NCBI RefSeq assembly: GCF_002831565.1
Contig: NZ_CP025096.1
Span: forward strand, 682,001 to 746,000
From: Spirosoma pollinicola
GTDB lineage: Bacteria > Bacteroidota > Bacteroidia > Cytophagales > Spirosomataceae
Direction: 5' to 3'
DNA: 64,000 nt
Shown here in pieces: positions 17,458 to 25,986 of the stretch. The stretch's first letter is position 1. Each line of letters starts with the position of its first letter. A model generated the notes under the pieces. The model searched no databases and was not told where the DNA came from. It was given only the letters and a program-made list of their open reading frames with translations. The translations under genes and the position numbers were made by a program.

Positions 17458-18210
17458 ATGAATTTCCAACACAGGAAGCAGATTATTTTACAAACGGTCG
17501 ATGAGCAGGGTTCTGTTGACGTGCATGAACTTGCCGAAATTCTACAAACATCAGAGATGACCGTCCGGCGCGATTTAGTACAACTGGCCGCTTCTGGGTT
17601 ACTTTTCCGGACGCGCGGTGGCGCCATGAAAGTGAGCCTGGCAACCGACCAATTCCGGTTTGAAAACAAAGCAGCTGTCAATGCCGAACGAAAGGATTAC
17701 ATCTGCCAACTGGCCGCCCAGGAGATTCAGGAAGGCGACATTATTTTTATGGACTGCGGCAGTACCTTGTTTAGACTGTGTCAGTTCATCCGCAACAAGC
17801 GCATAACCGTTATCACGAACTCGCTGCCGGTGGTAGCTGAGTTGATGTCGTCTGAGGTAACTGTCAATTTGGTGGGTGGCGAAGTTGATAAAGAACGACA
17901 GGCGATTCACGGTTTAATGGCCGAAGAACACATAGCCCGCTACCGGGCCAACCGGGCGTTTATGGGTGTTGATGGTATTTCTCTTGAACACGGCCTGAGT
18001 GCAAACAGCGAAAAGGAAGCTAGTATAGCTATGGCCATTGCCCTTCAAACAGATAAAGTTTACCTTCTCTGCGATTCCTCGAAATTAGAAACCAACAAAT
18101 ACCTCTATTTTGCGCCCCTAAGCCTGTTTGATATATTAATTACCGATAAAGAAGCCAAGCCGGATGTAATAGCGGCTTATCGACAGGCGGGTATCACGCT
18201 GATTAATTAA
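17458..18210 (+). CDS. DeoR/GlpR family transcriptional regulator
   Basis: A 250-residue protein from the ATG at 17458. The N-terminal DeoR helix-turn-helix is clear (RKQIILQTVDEQGSVDVHEL, then TSEMTVRRDLVQLAASG). It is followed by the C-terminal sugar-phosphate sensor domain with DCGSTLFRL, VITNSLPVV, VNLVGGEV and a DSSKLE end motif. DeoR regulators typically repress a neighbouring catabolic operon and are released by a phosphorylated sugar. Only 3 bases separate it from the 5-oxoprolinase-like gene, so they share a transcript. Confidence 0.9.
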   Translation: MNFQHRKQIILQTVDEQGSVDVHELAEILQTSEMTVRRDLVQLAASGLLFRTRGGAMKVSLATDQFRFENKAAVNAERKDYICQLAAQEIQEGDIIFMDCGSTLFRLCQFIRNKRITVITNSLPVVAELMSSEVTVNLVGGEVDKERQAIHGLMAEEHIARYRANRAFMGVDGISLEHGLSANSEKEASIAMAIALQTDKVYLLCDSSKLETNKYLYFAPLSLFDILITDKEAKPDVIAAYRQAGITLIN

Positions 18211-18213
18211 CCC

Positions 18214-21200
18214 ATGTACCAAATCTGGATTGATACCGGTGGCACCTTTACGGATGGCCTTGCCCAATACCCTGATGGCACCATAAACCGCGCCAAAGTT
18301 CTGAGCAGTAGCCGACTGCGTGGACAGTTGATAAATGGAAAACTCATTGCTCCCTGGCTTAGTGCCCCCATTTTCGATGGCTATCAACTCCGTGTCATCG
18401 GCACGGGAGAGACATATCTAATCACTTCACTAGGTTCAGATGGCATCCTCACGCTCGACCGGCCTTACACAACCAACACCGATACTGTTACAGTCGAGCT
18501 ATTTACTGGCGAAGAAGCGCCTGTTTTAGCCACTCGCCTGTTAACGAAAACGCCCTTAAACCAGCCATTTCCACCTTTAGAAATGCGACTTGGCACCACT
18601 AAAGGCACTAACGCCCTACTCGAACGAAAAGGCGGTTGTGTGGCCTTACTCGTAACAAAAGGCTTTAAAGACTTACTCAAAATCGGGACACAGCAACGAC
18701 CCGATCTTTTTCAATTAGCCATTCCCCCCGCCGAAGTCCTCTATGATTCCGTTCTGGAAGTCGATGAGCGGATGGCAGCCGATGGTCAGATTTTGAAACC
18801 GCTATCAGACCAAACCCTAACGAACCTGGTTGAGCAACTTCAGCAAAGCAAGCCCGATGCCGTAGCCATTTCGCTCCTGAACGCGTACAGAAACCCGGCG
18901 CATGAACGGAAGTTATATGCGGCTCTACACGCAGCCGGGTTTGCCTATATTACCCTCTCAACCAGCGTATCGACAGCACCGCAGTATGTGTCGCGCACGC
19001 AAACCGCAGTAGTCGATGCTTACCTGACACCCGTTATGCGGTTGTATCTGGACAATGTGCAGCAGCAACTTGGGGGCAGTCCCGTACGCGTCATGACCAG
19101 TTCGGGCGGACTGGTTCGGGCGGATCTGTTCCAACCGAAAGACAGCTTATTAAGCGGTCCGGCAGGGGGCGTAATTGGCGCAGTCACTGTATCCGACAGC
19201 ATCTTGCTGTCGCCGTTAGCTACCACCGACAACAAGATGCTGTCGGATACATCAGGCATCTTAACCCTCGATATGGGCGGCACCAGTACTGATGTTGCTA
19301 GAATCCACGGCGGTGGGCTAGATTACCGTTTCTCTACGAAAATTGGCCCCTTCGATTTGCAACTCCCATCACTCGCCATTGAAACCGTTGCGGCCGGGGG
19401 TGGGTCGATCTGCTGGTTCGATGGCAAGCAATTACGGGTTGGTCCGCACAGTGCGGGGGCAAGTCCGGGCCCGGCCTGTTATGGCGCTAAAAATACCGCC
19501 ACTGGCAAACCACGGTTAACCATCACCGACGTCAATTTGCTGCTGGGCAAACTTCACCCGAAACAGTTTGGCATTCCTATTTTCCCAAAGGAAGCCAAGA
19601 CAGCTTTGACGGAAATCGTAACGCAAATCGAATCGACAGGTGCGATTGCTTCACCAATTGACGTGTTGCGCGGCTTCGAGCATATCGCCAACGAGATTAT
19701 GGCGGGGGCAATCCGGAAAATTTCGGTAGCGCGTGGGTTCGATCCAAAGGAATATACCCTGCTTGTCTTTGGTGGTGCCGGTGGTCTGCATGGATGCGCC
19801 ATTGCCCGATTGCTGGGCATGGAACGGCTCTTGCTGCCCTTCGATGGCGGGTTGTTAAGTGCGTATGGCATCGGCCAGGCGCAAATTGAGCGGATGGCCG
19901 CCCAAACAATTTTACAGCCTTTATCGGTAATTGACGGTAAACTTGCCGATATACGCCAAACTTTAATAGACTCGGCCACCACAAATCTTCGGCAGGATGT
20001 TGACGAAGGCATTTCCATCAAGACCAAATCCGTCTCTGTATTTCTGCGCCTGTCGGGTCAGGAAGCGACTATTGATGTGCCGTTTAGTAATCGGTTAGCG
20101 GAGGATTTCGAGCAAACGTACAAACACCTCTACGGTCATTTTCCCAGCGATGCCAATGGTCAACCGCGTTCTATCGAGGTTGAAAGTATACGCGTGCTGG
20201 TGAGTACATTTTCCGACGAATTGCCCCTAAGTGATTCACCAGTAAGCCACCGACACGCGGTACCCGCATTTGAAACAGATGCTTATCCGGTTTACGACTG
20301 GACACAAATGCAGGAAGGCGATACCTTTCGTGGCCCCGCTTTACTCCTGAATACAACCTCGTCGGCCTTCATTGAACCCGGCTGGCGGCTGGTCGTACAG
20401 GCGAACAAAAACGCTCTGGTGGATTATATTGCTGATATCGAGGAAGTGGGCGAAACGCAGGCGAACGAGGTCATTCAACTCGAACTATTCACGCAGCGAT
20501 TCCGGGCTATTGCTGAGGAGATGGGTGCTCAGTTACAACGCACCGCCTTTTCGGTGAATGTGAAAGAGCGGCTCGATTTCTCCTGTGCGCTGCTCGATGC
20601 CAACGCCGAGCTGGTCGCCAATGCACCCCACATCCCCGTCCATCTTGGTAGTCTGGGCGTTTGTGCACGGCTGGTTCTGGCTAAAATAGCCATCGGGCCG
20701 GGTGACGTCGTGATCACCAATCACCCGAAATATGGGGGTTCTCATTTACCGGACGTGACCTTGCTTAGCGGTGTTTTTACGAAAGAAGAAATGGGTAAAG
20801 ATCCCCAGTTGATCGGCTATGTCATCAACCGGGCACACCACGCCGAAATTGGCGGTAAAGTGCCAGGATCAATGCCCCCCGACGCCGTTTCGCTTGTGGA
20901 AGAAGGCGTCGTACTGGAACCGATGTATGTCGTAAAAGCTGGTGAATTTTTATGGAAAAGTACGGAAAACAACGTTGGGCTATCCACTTATTTCACCGAT
21001 GCCCCCTACCCGACCCGCGCTCTGGTCGAAAACCAGGCCGATATTGAGGCTGCGCTGGCATCGCTAAAAGCAGGCGAAACTGCCCTTCGTTCACTCGCTC
21101 GTCAACATGGTTTATCAACCGTGAAGCATTACATGGCGAGGTTGCAGCAGTCAGCCAATGAGGCCATTCTATCGGTATTGAAACCGCTCAACGGCCAAAC

Positions 21201-22053
21201 GTTTTCTGCTGAAGAATCCCTTGACGATGGTCATACGATTCGCGTAAACCTTTCGATTTCAAATAGCCGATTGACGATTGATTTTTCGGGAACGTCGGGC
21301 GTTCATCCCAATAATTTAAACGCAAACGTGTCGATTCTCTATAGTGCGGTGCTGTATGTGCTTCGGCTCTGGTGCGGAAAAGAAATTCCTCTGAATGAGG
21401 GCCTAATGGCTCCTGTTGATCTGATTTTACCCGAATCGTCCTTCCTAAACCCAATTTTCCCGGAGGACACGTCTGCCTGCCCGGCTGTTGTGGGAGGCAA
21501 TACGGAAGTGAGTCAGCGGCTGGTCGATACCTTGTTGAAAGCACTCGGGCTGGCAGCCTGTAGCCAGGGAACGATGAATAATTTTCTGTTCGGCAGATCG
21601 GCCGTGAATTCAACGAGCTTCGGTTATTACGAAACAATAGGCGGTGGTGCAGGGGCAACAATGGGTGCCAATGGCCGCTCGGCAGTGCATCAGCACATGA
21701 CCAATACGAAACTCACTGACCCCGAAGAATTGGAACGTCGCTACCCGGTGCGGCTGCATGAGTTCAGCATCCGCAGTGGTTCTGGCGGAGCCGGACAGTG
21801 GCGCGGGGGTGATGGCATTGTGCGCGAAATAGAGTTTCTGGAGCCAGTTCAGGCCACACTTCTCAGTCAGCACCGGGTGGTTGCTCCCTATGGGCTGGAT
21901 GGTGGTGAGCCGGGAGCAGTGGGTCAGCAAACCTTGGTTCATGTTGATGGTCATGAAGAAACGCTACCCGGTATTTTCACCAGAGCCATGCAAACAGGCG
22001 AACGCATCCGAATAGAAACGCCGGGGGGTGGGGGTGCTGGCAAACTAGCGTAG
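18214..22053 (+). CDS. 5-oxoprolinase-like protein (fused HyuA and HyuB hydantoinase/oxoprolinase domains)
   Basis: A 1279-residue protein, close to the 1288 residues of eukaryotic 5-oxoprolinase. The N-terminal half is HyuA-like with an actin-type ATPase fold: IDTGGTFTDG at the start, GTTKGTNALLERKG, and LDMGGTSTDVARIHGG near residue 350. The C-terminal half (from about residue 760) is HyuB-like, with NVKERLDFSCALLD, NHPKYGGSHLPDVT and a glycine-rich end (RIETPGGGGAG). The family cleaves 5-oxoproline or hydantoins with ATP. Residues 326-346 look like an extra insertion that coincides with a DNA hairpin at 19188-19251. The regulator immediately upstream is DeoR-type. Confidence 0.85.
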   Translation: MYQIWIDTGGTFTDGLAQYPDGTINRAKVLSSSRLRGQLINGKLIAPWLSAPIFDGYQLRVIGTGETYLITSLGSDGILTLDRPYTTNTDTVTVELFTGEEAPVLATRLLTKTPLNQPFPPLEMRLGTTKGTNALLERKGGCVALLVTKGFKDLLKIGTQQRPDLFQLAIPPAEVLYDSVLEVDERMAADGQILKPLSDQTLTNLVEQLQQSKPDAVAISLLNAYRNPAHERKLYAALHAAGFAYITLSTSVSTAPQYVSRTQTAVVDAYLTPVMRLYLDNVQQQLGGSPVRVMTSSGGLVRADLFQPKDSLLSGPAGGVIGAVTVSDSILLSPLATTDNKMLSDTSGILTLDMGGTSTDVARIHGGGLDYRFSTKIGPFDLQLPSLAIETVAAGGGSICWFDGKQLRVGPHSAGASPGPACYGAKNTATGKPRLTITDVNLLLGKLHPKQFGIPIFPKEAKTALTEIVTQIESTGAIASPIDVLRGFEHIANEIMAGAIRKISVARGFDPKEYTLLVFGGAGGLHGCAIARLLGMERLLLPFDGGLLSAYGIGQAQIERMAAQTILQPLSVIDGKLADIRQTLIDSATTNLRQDVDEGISIKTKSVSVFLRLSGQEATIDVPFSNRLAEDFEQTYKHLYGHFPSDANGQPRSIEVESIRVLVSTFSDELPLSDSPVSHRHAVPAFETDAYPVYDWTQMQEGDTFRGPALLLNTTSSAFIEPGWRLVVQANKNALVDYIADIEEVGETQANEVIQLELFTQRFRAIAEEMGAQLQRTAFSVNVKERLDFSCALLDANAELVANAPHIPVHLGSLGVCARLVLAKIAIGPGDVVITNHPKYGGSHLPDVTLLSGVFTKEEMGKDPQLIGYVINRAHHAEIGGKVPGSMPPDAVSLVEEGVVLEPMYVVKAGEFLWKSTENNVGLSTYFTDAPYPTRALVENQADIEAALASLKAGETALRSLARQHGLSTVKHYMARLQQSANEAILSVLKPLNGQTFSAEESLDDGHTIRVNLSISNSRLTIDFSGTSGVHPNNLNANVSILYSAVLYVLRLWCGKEIPLNEGLMAPVDLILPESSFLNPIFPEDTSACPAVVGGNTEVSQRLVDTLLKALGLAACSQGTMNNFLFGRSAVNSTSFGYYETIGGGAGATMGANGRSAVHQHMTNTKLTDPEELERRYPVRLHEFSIRSGSGGAGQWRGGDGIVREIEFLEPVQATLLSQHRVVAPYGLDGGEPGAVGQQTLVHVDGHEETLPGIFTRAMQTGERIRIETPGGGGAGKLA
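19188..19251. repeat. Hairpin-forming inverted repeat inside the oxoprolinase gene
   Basis: A perfect 19-bp inverted repeat (19188-19206 with 19233-19251; arm TGTATCCGACAGCATCTTG) continues after one mismatch with a 5-bp inner stem, leaving a 14-base loop. It is read through in frame as about 21 residues between GPAGGVIGAVT and GILTLDMGG, which are normally closer together in the family. It looks like a small palindromic element captured in the coding sequence. Confidence 0.7.
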
Positions 22054-22140
22054 CGTGGACGTCTCGTCCGCACAGCCGTAGGCTAAATTAAGATTACTTT
22101 TTTAGCCTTCAGCTGTGCAGACGAAACGTCCAACGCTACG
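22049..22140. repeat. Imperfect 39-bp inverted repeat after the oxoprolinase gene
   Basis: The arms 22049-22087 and 22101-22140 match at about 34 of 39 positions (shared core CGTAGCGT, GGACGT, CACAGC, GGCTAAA), with a 13-base T-rich loop. The left arm contains the stop codon. Its form suggests a dispersed REP-like palindrome that also acts as a terminator. Confidence 0.75.
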
Positions 22141-22213
22141 ACCGACCATCCAAGCACGAGCACCGCGTATTTATAAGTCCATTAGTTATAACTAATTTTT
22201 TATCCATACTCAC

Positions 22214-22630
22214 ATGAAAGTACTTTTTAAACTACATAAGATTCTCACTGTCTGTCTTTTTTTGACGTTCACTACCATTTCGCTTGGCCAAACACAGTCA
22301 GCAATGAACAGTGCTCAGGCGCAGACATTTCAACAGGCTGATAAAGCCTTCAATGTAGTTTATCAGAAGATTTTGAAGCAATACAGCACAGATAAGGAAT
22401 TCATAAAAAACTTAAAAACAGCGCAACGAATCTGGGTTCAGTTTCGGGATGCCGACGTAAAAATGAAGTACTCCGACCGACCGACCGGGTATTATGGCAG
22501 TATGCAGTCCTTTTGTGAGTCAAGCTACCGTACCGAACTCACCCAACAGCGAACCAAAACGTTAACCATCTGGCTAACGGGTATTGAGGAGGGTGACACC
22601 TGTGCAGGATCCGTAAAAACGAAGGACTAA
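22214..22630 (+). CDS. Exported LprI-like (DUF1311) protein
   Basis: A 138-residue protein with a signal peptide (LTVCLFLTFTTISLGQ). The mature domain has the DUF1311 pattern: MNSAQAQTFQQADKAF, the central AQRIWVQFRDADVK, and two cysteines (SFCESSYR and DTCAG) placed to form a disulfide. LprI of mycobacteria inhibits lysozyme, but most DUF1311 proteins are uncharacterised. The final TAA supplies the TA dinucleotide into which an IS630-type element inserted. Confidence 0.78.
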   Translation: MKVLFKLHKILTVCLFLTFTTISLGQTQSAMNSAQAQTFQQADKAFNVVYQKILKQYSTDKEFIKNLKTAQRIWVQFRDADVKMKYSDRPTGYYGSMQSFCESSYRTELTQQRTKTLTIWLTGIEEGDTCAGSVKTKD

Positions 22631-23648
22631 GTAATCACGCAAATTTAACTTTCATTTATTAACTTGCAGTATGAGCCGACCAAAACGCTGCATCTCCTTG
22701 TCTGACACCGAGAAACTTACTTTACAGGAAGCCATCAAAAACCACCCTAAGTACGAGTTTAGACGGGCTTGTCAAGCATTACTTTGGAGTCATAAAGGCT
22801 TCTCGGCCAAAGAGGTAGCAGGCCACACCGAAGTCTCCCAGCATTCGGTTGGCAAGTGGCTTTCTGCCTGGCAAGAACTGGGTTTGGTCGGGCTCATGCG
22901 CCAAAAAGGGCAAGGCAGAAAACCCATTCTGAACTTGACCAACAGCCTTCATCAGCAAGCCTTGAGTCGAGCCGTTACGGCTCATTATCAGGATGCCGAG
23001 CGGATTAAAGCCGATCTACAAACGGCTTTAGGCCAGTCCATGAGCCGTGATACAGTGAAACGATTTCTAAAAAAAATGACTACCACTGGCGACGCATCCG
23101 ACGTACAACCAAACCCAAACAAAATGCCCAAGCTTATGCTGATGGGCTAAGTCGGTGGCAAATGCTCCTAACCCTGTGGGTGTGTGGACTGATCGAGCTA
23201 TACTTTGCGGACGAAACGGGCATTACTCTTCAACCCTATGTACCTTACGGTTGGCAAAAGAAGGGGCATCAGGTGCAGATTATGTGCCGTACAAAGAGTA
23301 AGCGCCTGAATCTGTTTGGCTTGATGCGACTAGACAATCATTTGACGGTGTATTATTGGATAATGGTCCAATTCATCGCTGTCAGGCTGTTTACGACCAA
23401 CAGGCCAACTGGGAAGAGCAGGACATGTACCTATTCTTTTTGCCGACTTACAGTCCGCACCTGAATCCGATCGAAATTCTGTGGCGGTTCCTAAAGTATC
23501 GGTGGTTGCAGAAGCTCCATTACAGTTCATGGAGTCGTCTGAAAAAGGCCGTTTTTGCTATCATTCGTTTATTTGGTCAAGAATATCGGATCTGTTTTGA
23601 CGGGTTAGTGAATCGAAATAAAGTGAAGTTTAATTCTGCGTGATTACT
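22630..23648 (+). mobile_element. Degenerate IS630-family insertion sequence
   Basis: The element is 1019 bases. Its ends are imperfect inverted repeats: the left end starts AGTAATCACGCA and the right end is its complement TGCGTGATTACT, preceded by further matching AT-rich bases. It is flanked by TA at 22628-22629 and 23649-23650, the target duplication expected for IS630/Tc1-mariner elements. It marks the left edge of the AT-rich island. The transposase inside is broken. Confidence 0.85.
22671..23643 (+). pseudogene. IS630-family transposase, frameshifted and internally deleted
   Basis: Three frames together encode one transposase. Frame one (22671-23150) has the N-terminal helix-turn-helix (EVAGHTEVSQHSVGKWLSAW). 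Frame two carries YHWRRIRR and the first catalytic Asp (YFADETGI). Frame three carries the second Asp (LLDNGPIHRC) and the catalytic Glu (YSPHLNPIEILWRFLK). The first shift is -1 at an A-run at 23069-23076, where A_AAA_AAA is a canonical slippery heptamer, so it could be programmed. Near 23340 the protein jumps from LDNHLTVY to LLDNGPIH, losing perhaps 30 residues of the family. This looks like a real deletion, so the element is probably dead. Confidence 0.82.
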
Positions 23649-23733
23649 TAATTACTTACCTACAGCAATTAAAGATCAAACGTACATTCTAAAATTTAAT
23701 GATAATCTAGTGTTTACTAATACTGACGCGCGT

Positions 23734-24048
23734 ATGCCTGTGAGTATGTTATCTTCAAAAAGACAATCACTTAATCAAAAGGAGTGGCTTCCGCGAGCGA
23801 TTGAGCTTAAAGCGACTGGTATGGCCCTAATACCAATTTCTAAACAATTAATAGATGAAGGACATACTAATTGTGGTAAGTCAATTGTGGGTATAGAGTT
23901 GAGTAAGCATTACGCCACGCAGCAAGACAAGGGGAATAAACCTTTGTTTACGATTGATGACATAGACTTTGATGCGCTCAATGAATATAATGAGGACGAT
24001 GAGGACTTCGAGGATATACACGCCTTCTTAGCTACCAAAGATCAATAG
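23734..24048 (+). CDS. Small acidic protein, possible DNA-binding, unknown function
   Basis: About 104 residues from the ATG at 23734 (ATG at 23746 and GTG at 23710 are alternatives). The first half (EWLPRAIELKATGMALIPIS, followed by KQLIDEGH) resembles the helix-turn-helix preceding recombinase or regulator domains, where a loop after 'G' introduces a second helix. The C-terminal third is strongly acidic (NEYNEDDEDFEDIHAFL). No family is recognised. It precedes the polymerase-like gene by about 200 bases, with a hairpin between them. Confidence 0.5.
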   Translation: MPVSMLSSKRQSLNQKEWLPRAIELKATGMALIPISKQLIDEGHTNCGKSIVGIELSKHYATQQDKGNKPLFTIDDIDFDALNEYNEDDEDFEDIHAFLATKDQ

Positions 24049-24072
24049 ATTTTCTAGTTTAATTTTTGTCCA

Positions 24073-24103
24073 TCCATCCATACATGCTATAGATATGGAT
24101 GGA
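24073..24103. terminator. Hairpin after the small acidic protein gene
   Basis: A perfect 10-bp stem (24073-24082 with 24094-24103; arm TCCATCCATA) and an 11-base loop lie 25 bases past the stop codon. No long T-run follows, so it may be a weak terminator or a protein-binding palindrome. Confidence 0.45.
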
Positions 24104-24250
24104 AACTTGATTGCTTACCAAAAGATGTATATGCAATCACAAAAGAGAAATAATAGCTAATGATAAGTATCGCATAACTTATGTTGACTATAAAATAAGT
24201 ATAAAATATTCTTGCATATTTCATATATTTTTCGTAACTTTATAATAGTT

Positions 24251-25678
24251 ATGAACATTAGTAAATCAATTTGTATTCCTATTAATTTGGACTTAAAGGA
24301 ACTTATATTACAAAATCCTCCCCGTTTCAGTTATAGTATTGACACCTTTAAATACATCATAGATCTAATTTTAGAGCTTCCTTCATGGAACAATGAATTA
24401 TTTGAAACAAATGAAATACCATACGTACCAATACATGCAATCACTCTTCAGAAAACAGTTTGGAATTATGACGAGTATTTTCGTTATCTATTAAATACCG
24501 GAATCTTAGAGTGTGATAACTACTATTTGCCTAAGGTTAAGTCAAAAGGTTATCGTCTTACATCCGTTTATCGTACTAAACTGAAGGAGGAACGTATCAC
24601 AGCACCTAAACTTCTCAGTCGAATCAAACAAATCACCAAGCAGCGAAACGCTAATGCATTTGAACTGTATCCAAATCTTACAGGCTGGTTTGAAGGTTTG
24701 GAAATTAATGCTACTGCGGCAGTTCAATATTTAGAAGGCTTATATATACAGGATGTTGAGAGTGATAGAGGATCAACCGAAATGGCTAATATTCGATATG
24801 CAGCTAGGAATAGTATGGTTAGTCGAATTTCTAATAAGAATTTTCTTTACGCAGTAGACAATTGTGGCCATCGCTTTCACACATGCCTTACCAATCTGAA
24901 GAGTGAATTAAGGTCTTATTTGTCCTATAAAGGACATCCATTAGTGTCAATAGATATTAGTAACTCTCAACCCTATTTAGCAGGGTCTTTATTGAATCAT
25001 CATTTTTATGAACCAGTTGCGGATGATTGTAGAATCAATTTGTTCAATCTTCCTTCAAACCTAATAAAGGAGATAAACCCATTAATACGAATAATAAAGC
25101 AATTTAATTTATCTTCTTCTTTTACTTCTCTATGTTCTGGGGGTGGCCCCTTCCCTATGCTAGTGAAATCAACAGATGATAAGCAAATACCAGACATTTT
25201 ATTATACCTAGATTTAGTTCAATCAGGGAAGTTTTATGAATACATGCAGGAGCTTACCAAACGCTCACAAAGTCAAGATAAAAGTAAATTATCAAGAAAA
25301 GAGATCAAGGAAATGTGTATGACAGTATTTTTTGCTAATCCTAATGATCAGAATAAGTACTTCAAGCTGCAACGTGATTCATTCAGCTCATTGTTTCCAA
25401 CTGTATATAATATTTTCAATATAATAAAGTCTCGTCAATACAATACGCTAGCTATTTTATTACAAAGTATTGAATCCGAATTAGTTTTGAATAAAATTTG
25501 TACTCGAATAACGAATGAGCGACCCGATCTACCCATATTTACAATTCACGATTCTATTTGCACAACAATTGGTAATGAAGGATACATTGAAGCAATCATG
25601 AATGAGGAGCTATATAATGCAGTTGGAATGAAACCACATTTTAAGAAAGAATATTGGGTCAATAATATAATATCATAG
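24251..25678 (+). CDS. Divergent family-A/T7-like polymerase-fold protein
   Basis: A 475-residue protein from the ATG at 24251. I do not recognise a named family, but three polymerase motifs appear in the right order. A motif-A-like strand is VSIDISNSQPYLAG (Asp235, Gln240). A motif-B-like helix, SRKEIKEMCMTVFFANPN, has Arg349-x3-Lys353-x7-Phe361, the same spacing as Arg/Lys/Tyr in E. coli Pol I and T7 RNA polymerase. A motif-C-like turn is IFTIHDSICTT (His433-Asp434-Ser435, as HDS in T7 RNAP). Asp235 and Asp434 would be the metal ligands. The B-to-C distance is much shorter than in those enzymes, so it is a minimal or diverged palm. The first 200 residues are unassigned. DNA or RNA polymerase, primase or replication protein are all possible. 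A strong terminator hairpin overlaps the stop codon. Confidence 0.6.
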   Translation: MNISKSICIPINLDLKELILQNPPRFSYSIDTFKYIIDLILELPSWNNELFETNEIPYVPIHAITLQKTVWNYDEYFRYLLNTGILECDNYYLPKVKSKGYRLTSVYRTKLKEERITAPKLLSRIKQITKQRNANAFELYPNLTGWFEGLEINATAAVQYLEGLYIQDVESDRGSTEMANIRYAARNSMVSRISNKNFLYAVDNCGHRFHTCLTNLKSELRSYLSYKGHPLVSIDISNSQPYLAGSLLNHHFYEPVADDCRINLFNLPSNLIKEINPLIRIIKQFNLSSSFTSLCSGGGPFPMLVKSTDDKQIPDILLYLDLVQSGKFYEYMQELTKRSQSQDKSKLSRKEIKEMCMTVFFANPNDQNKYFKLQRDSFSSLFPTVYNIFNIIKSRQYNTLAILLQSIESELVLNKICTRITNERPDLPIFTIHDSICTTIGNEGYIEAIMNEELYNAVGMKPHFKKEYWVNNIIS

Positions 25679-25718
25679 CATGCTGTGATAGCATTTAAAG
25701 CTATCACAGCATGCTATG
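25674..25718. terminator. Strong hairpin overlapping the polymerase-like gene stop codon
   Basis: A perfect 19-bp inverted repeat (25674-25692 with 25700-25718; arm CATAGCATGCTGTGATAGC) has a 7-base loop. The stop codon TAG is inside the left arm. The T-run after it is poor, so besides termination it may stabilise the 3' end. Confidence 0.7.
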
Positions 25719-25986
25719 TCAATAAAATGCATATATTTGCTCAACAACAACATATAGTGTCTTAAATGCCCTAAAAACGACTTATAACAATATATCATAT
25801 TATTAGCGTTGAGCTTTTCATCCTGCCAGCCGAAACCTGAGAAATTTCAAACAGAGCAGGGAAGCGAAGTCTCAACGTCTACGGTCACACGTAGACGTTG
25901 CTTCGTTTTGCTTTGTAGGCTTCTCAGGGCCTCGGCTGGCAAACAAGTGACGTTCTACGTGTTTTTCTTTTTTACCATACTAAAAA
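25679..25986. other. Intergenic region with a large structured element
   Basis: No protein gene was seen. It contains the second arm of the stop-codon hairpin and a rod-like inverted repeat at 25825-25940 that is far richer in G and C than the flanking sequence. Confidence 0.6.
25825..25940. repeat. Long rod-like hairpin, possible structured RNA or palindromic element
   Basis: Outer arms GCCAGCCGA...CCTGAGAA (25825-25843) pair with 25921-25940 across a small bulge. ACAGAGCA (25851-25858) can pair with TGCTTTGT (25909-25916). The tip is a perfect 11-bp stem CAACGTCTACG (25873-25883 with 25890-25900), extended by CGAAG/CTTCG, with a 6-base loop. About 116 bases fold into one extended hairpin. 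Its composition differs sharply from the AT-rich surroundings. It could be a non-coding RNA, a single-strand origin or a small mobile palindrome. Confidence 0.6.

Noticed and set aside
24251..25940. Retron (reverse transcriptase plus msr-msd RNA)
   Set aside because: The polymerase-like protein lacks the YxDD motif of reverse transcriptases and its motif C is HDS; the hairpin lies downstream rather than upstream of the gene. Only a loose analogy remains.
25808..25945. Possible integron attC site (GTTGAGC followed by a long inverted repeat)
   Set aside because: GTTRRRY lies at the 5' side rather than the 3' side of the hairpin on the + strand, the complementary RYYYAAC is not correctly placed, and no integron integrase is present.
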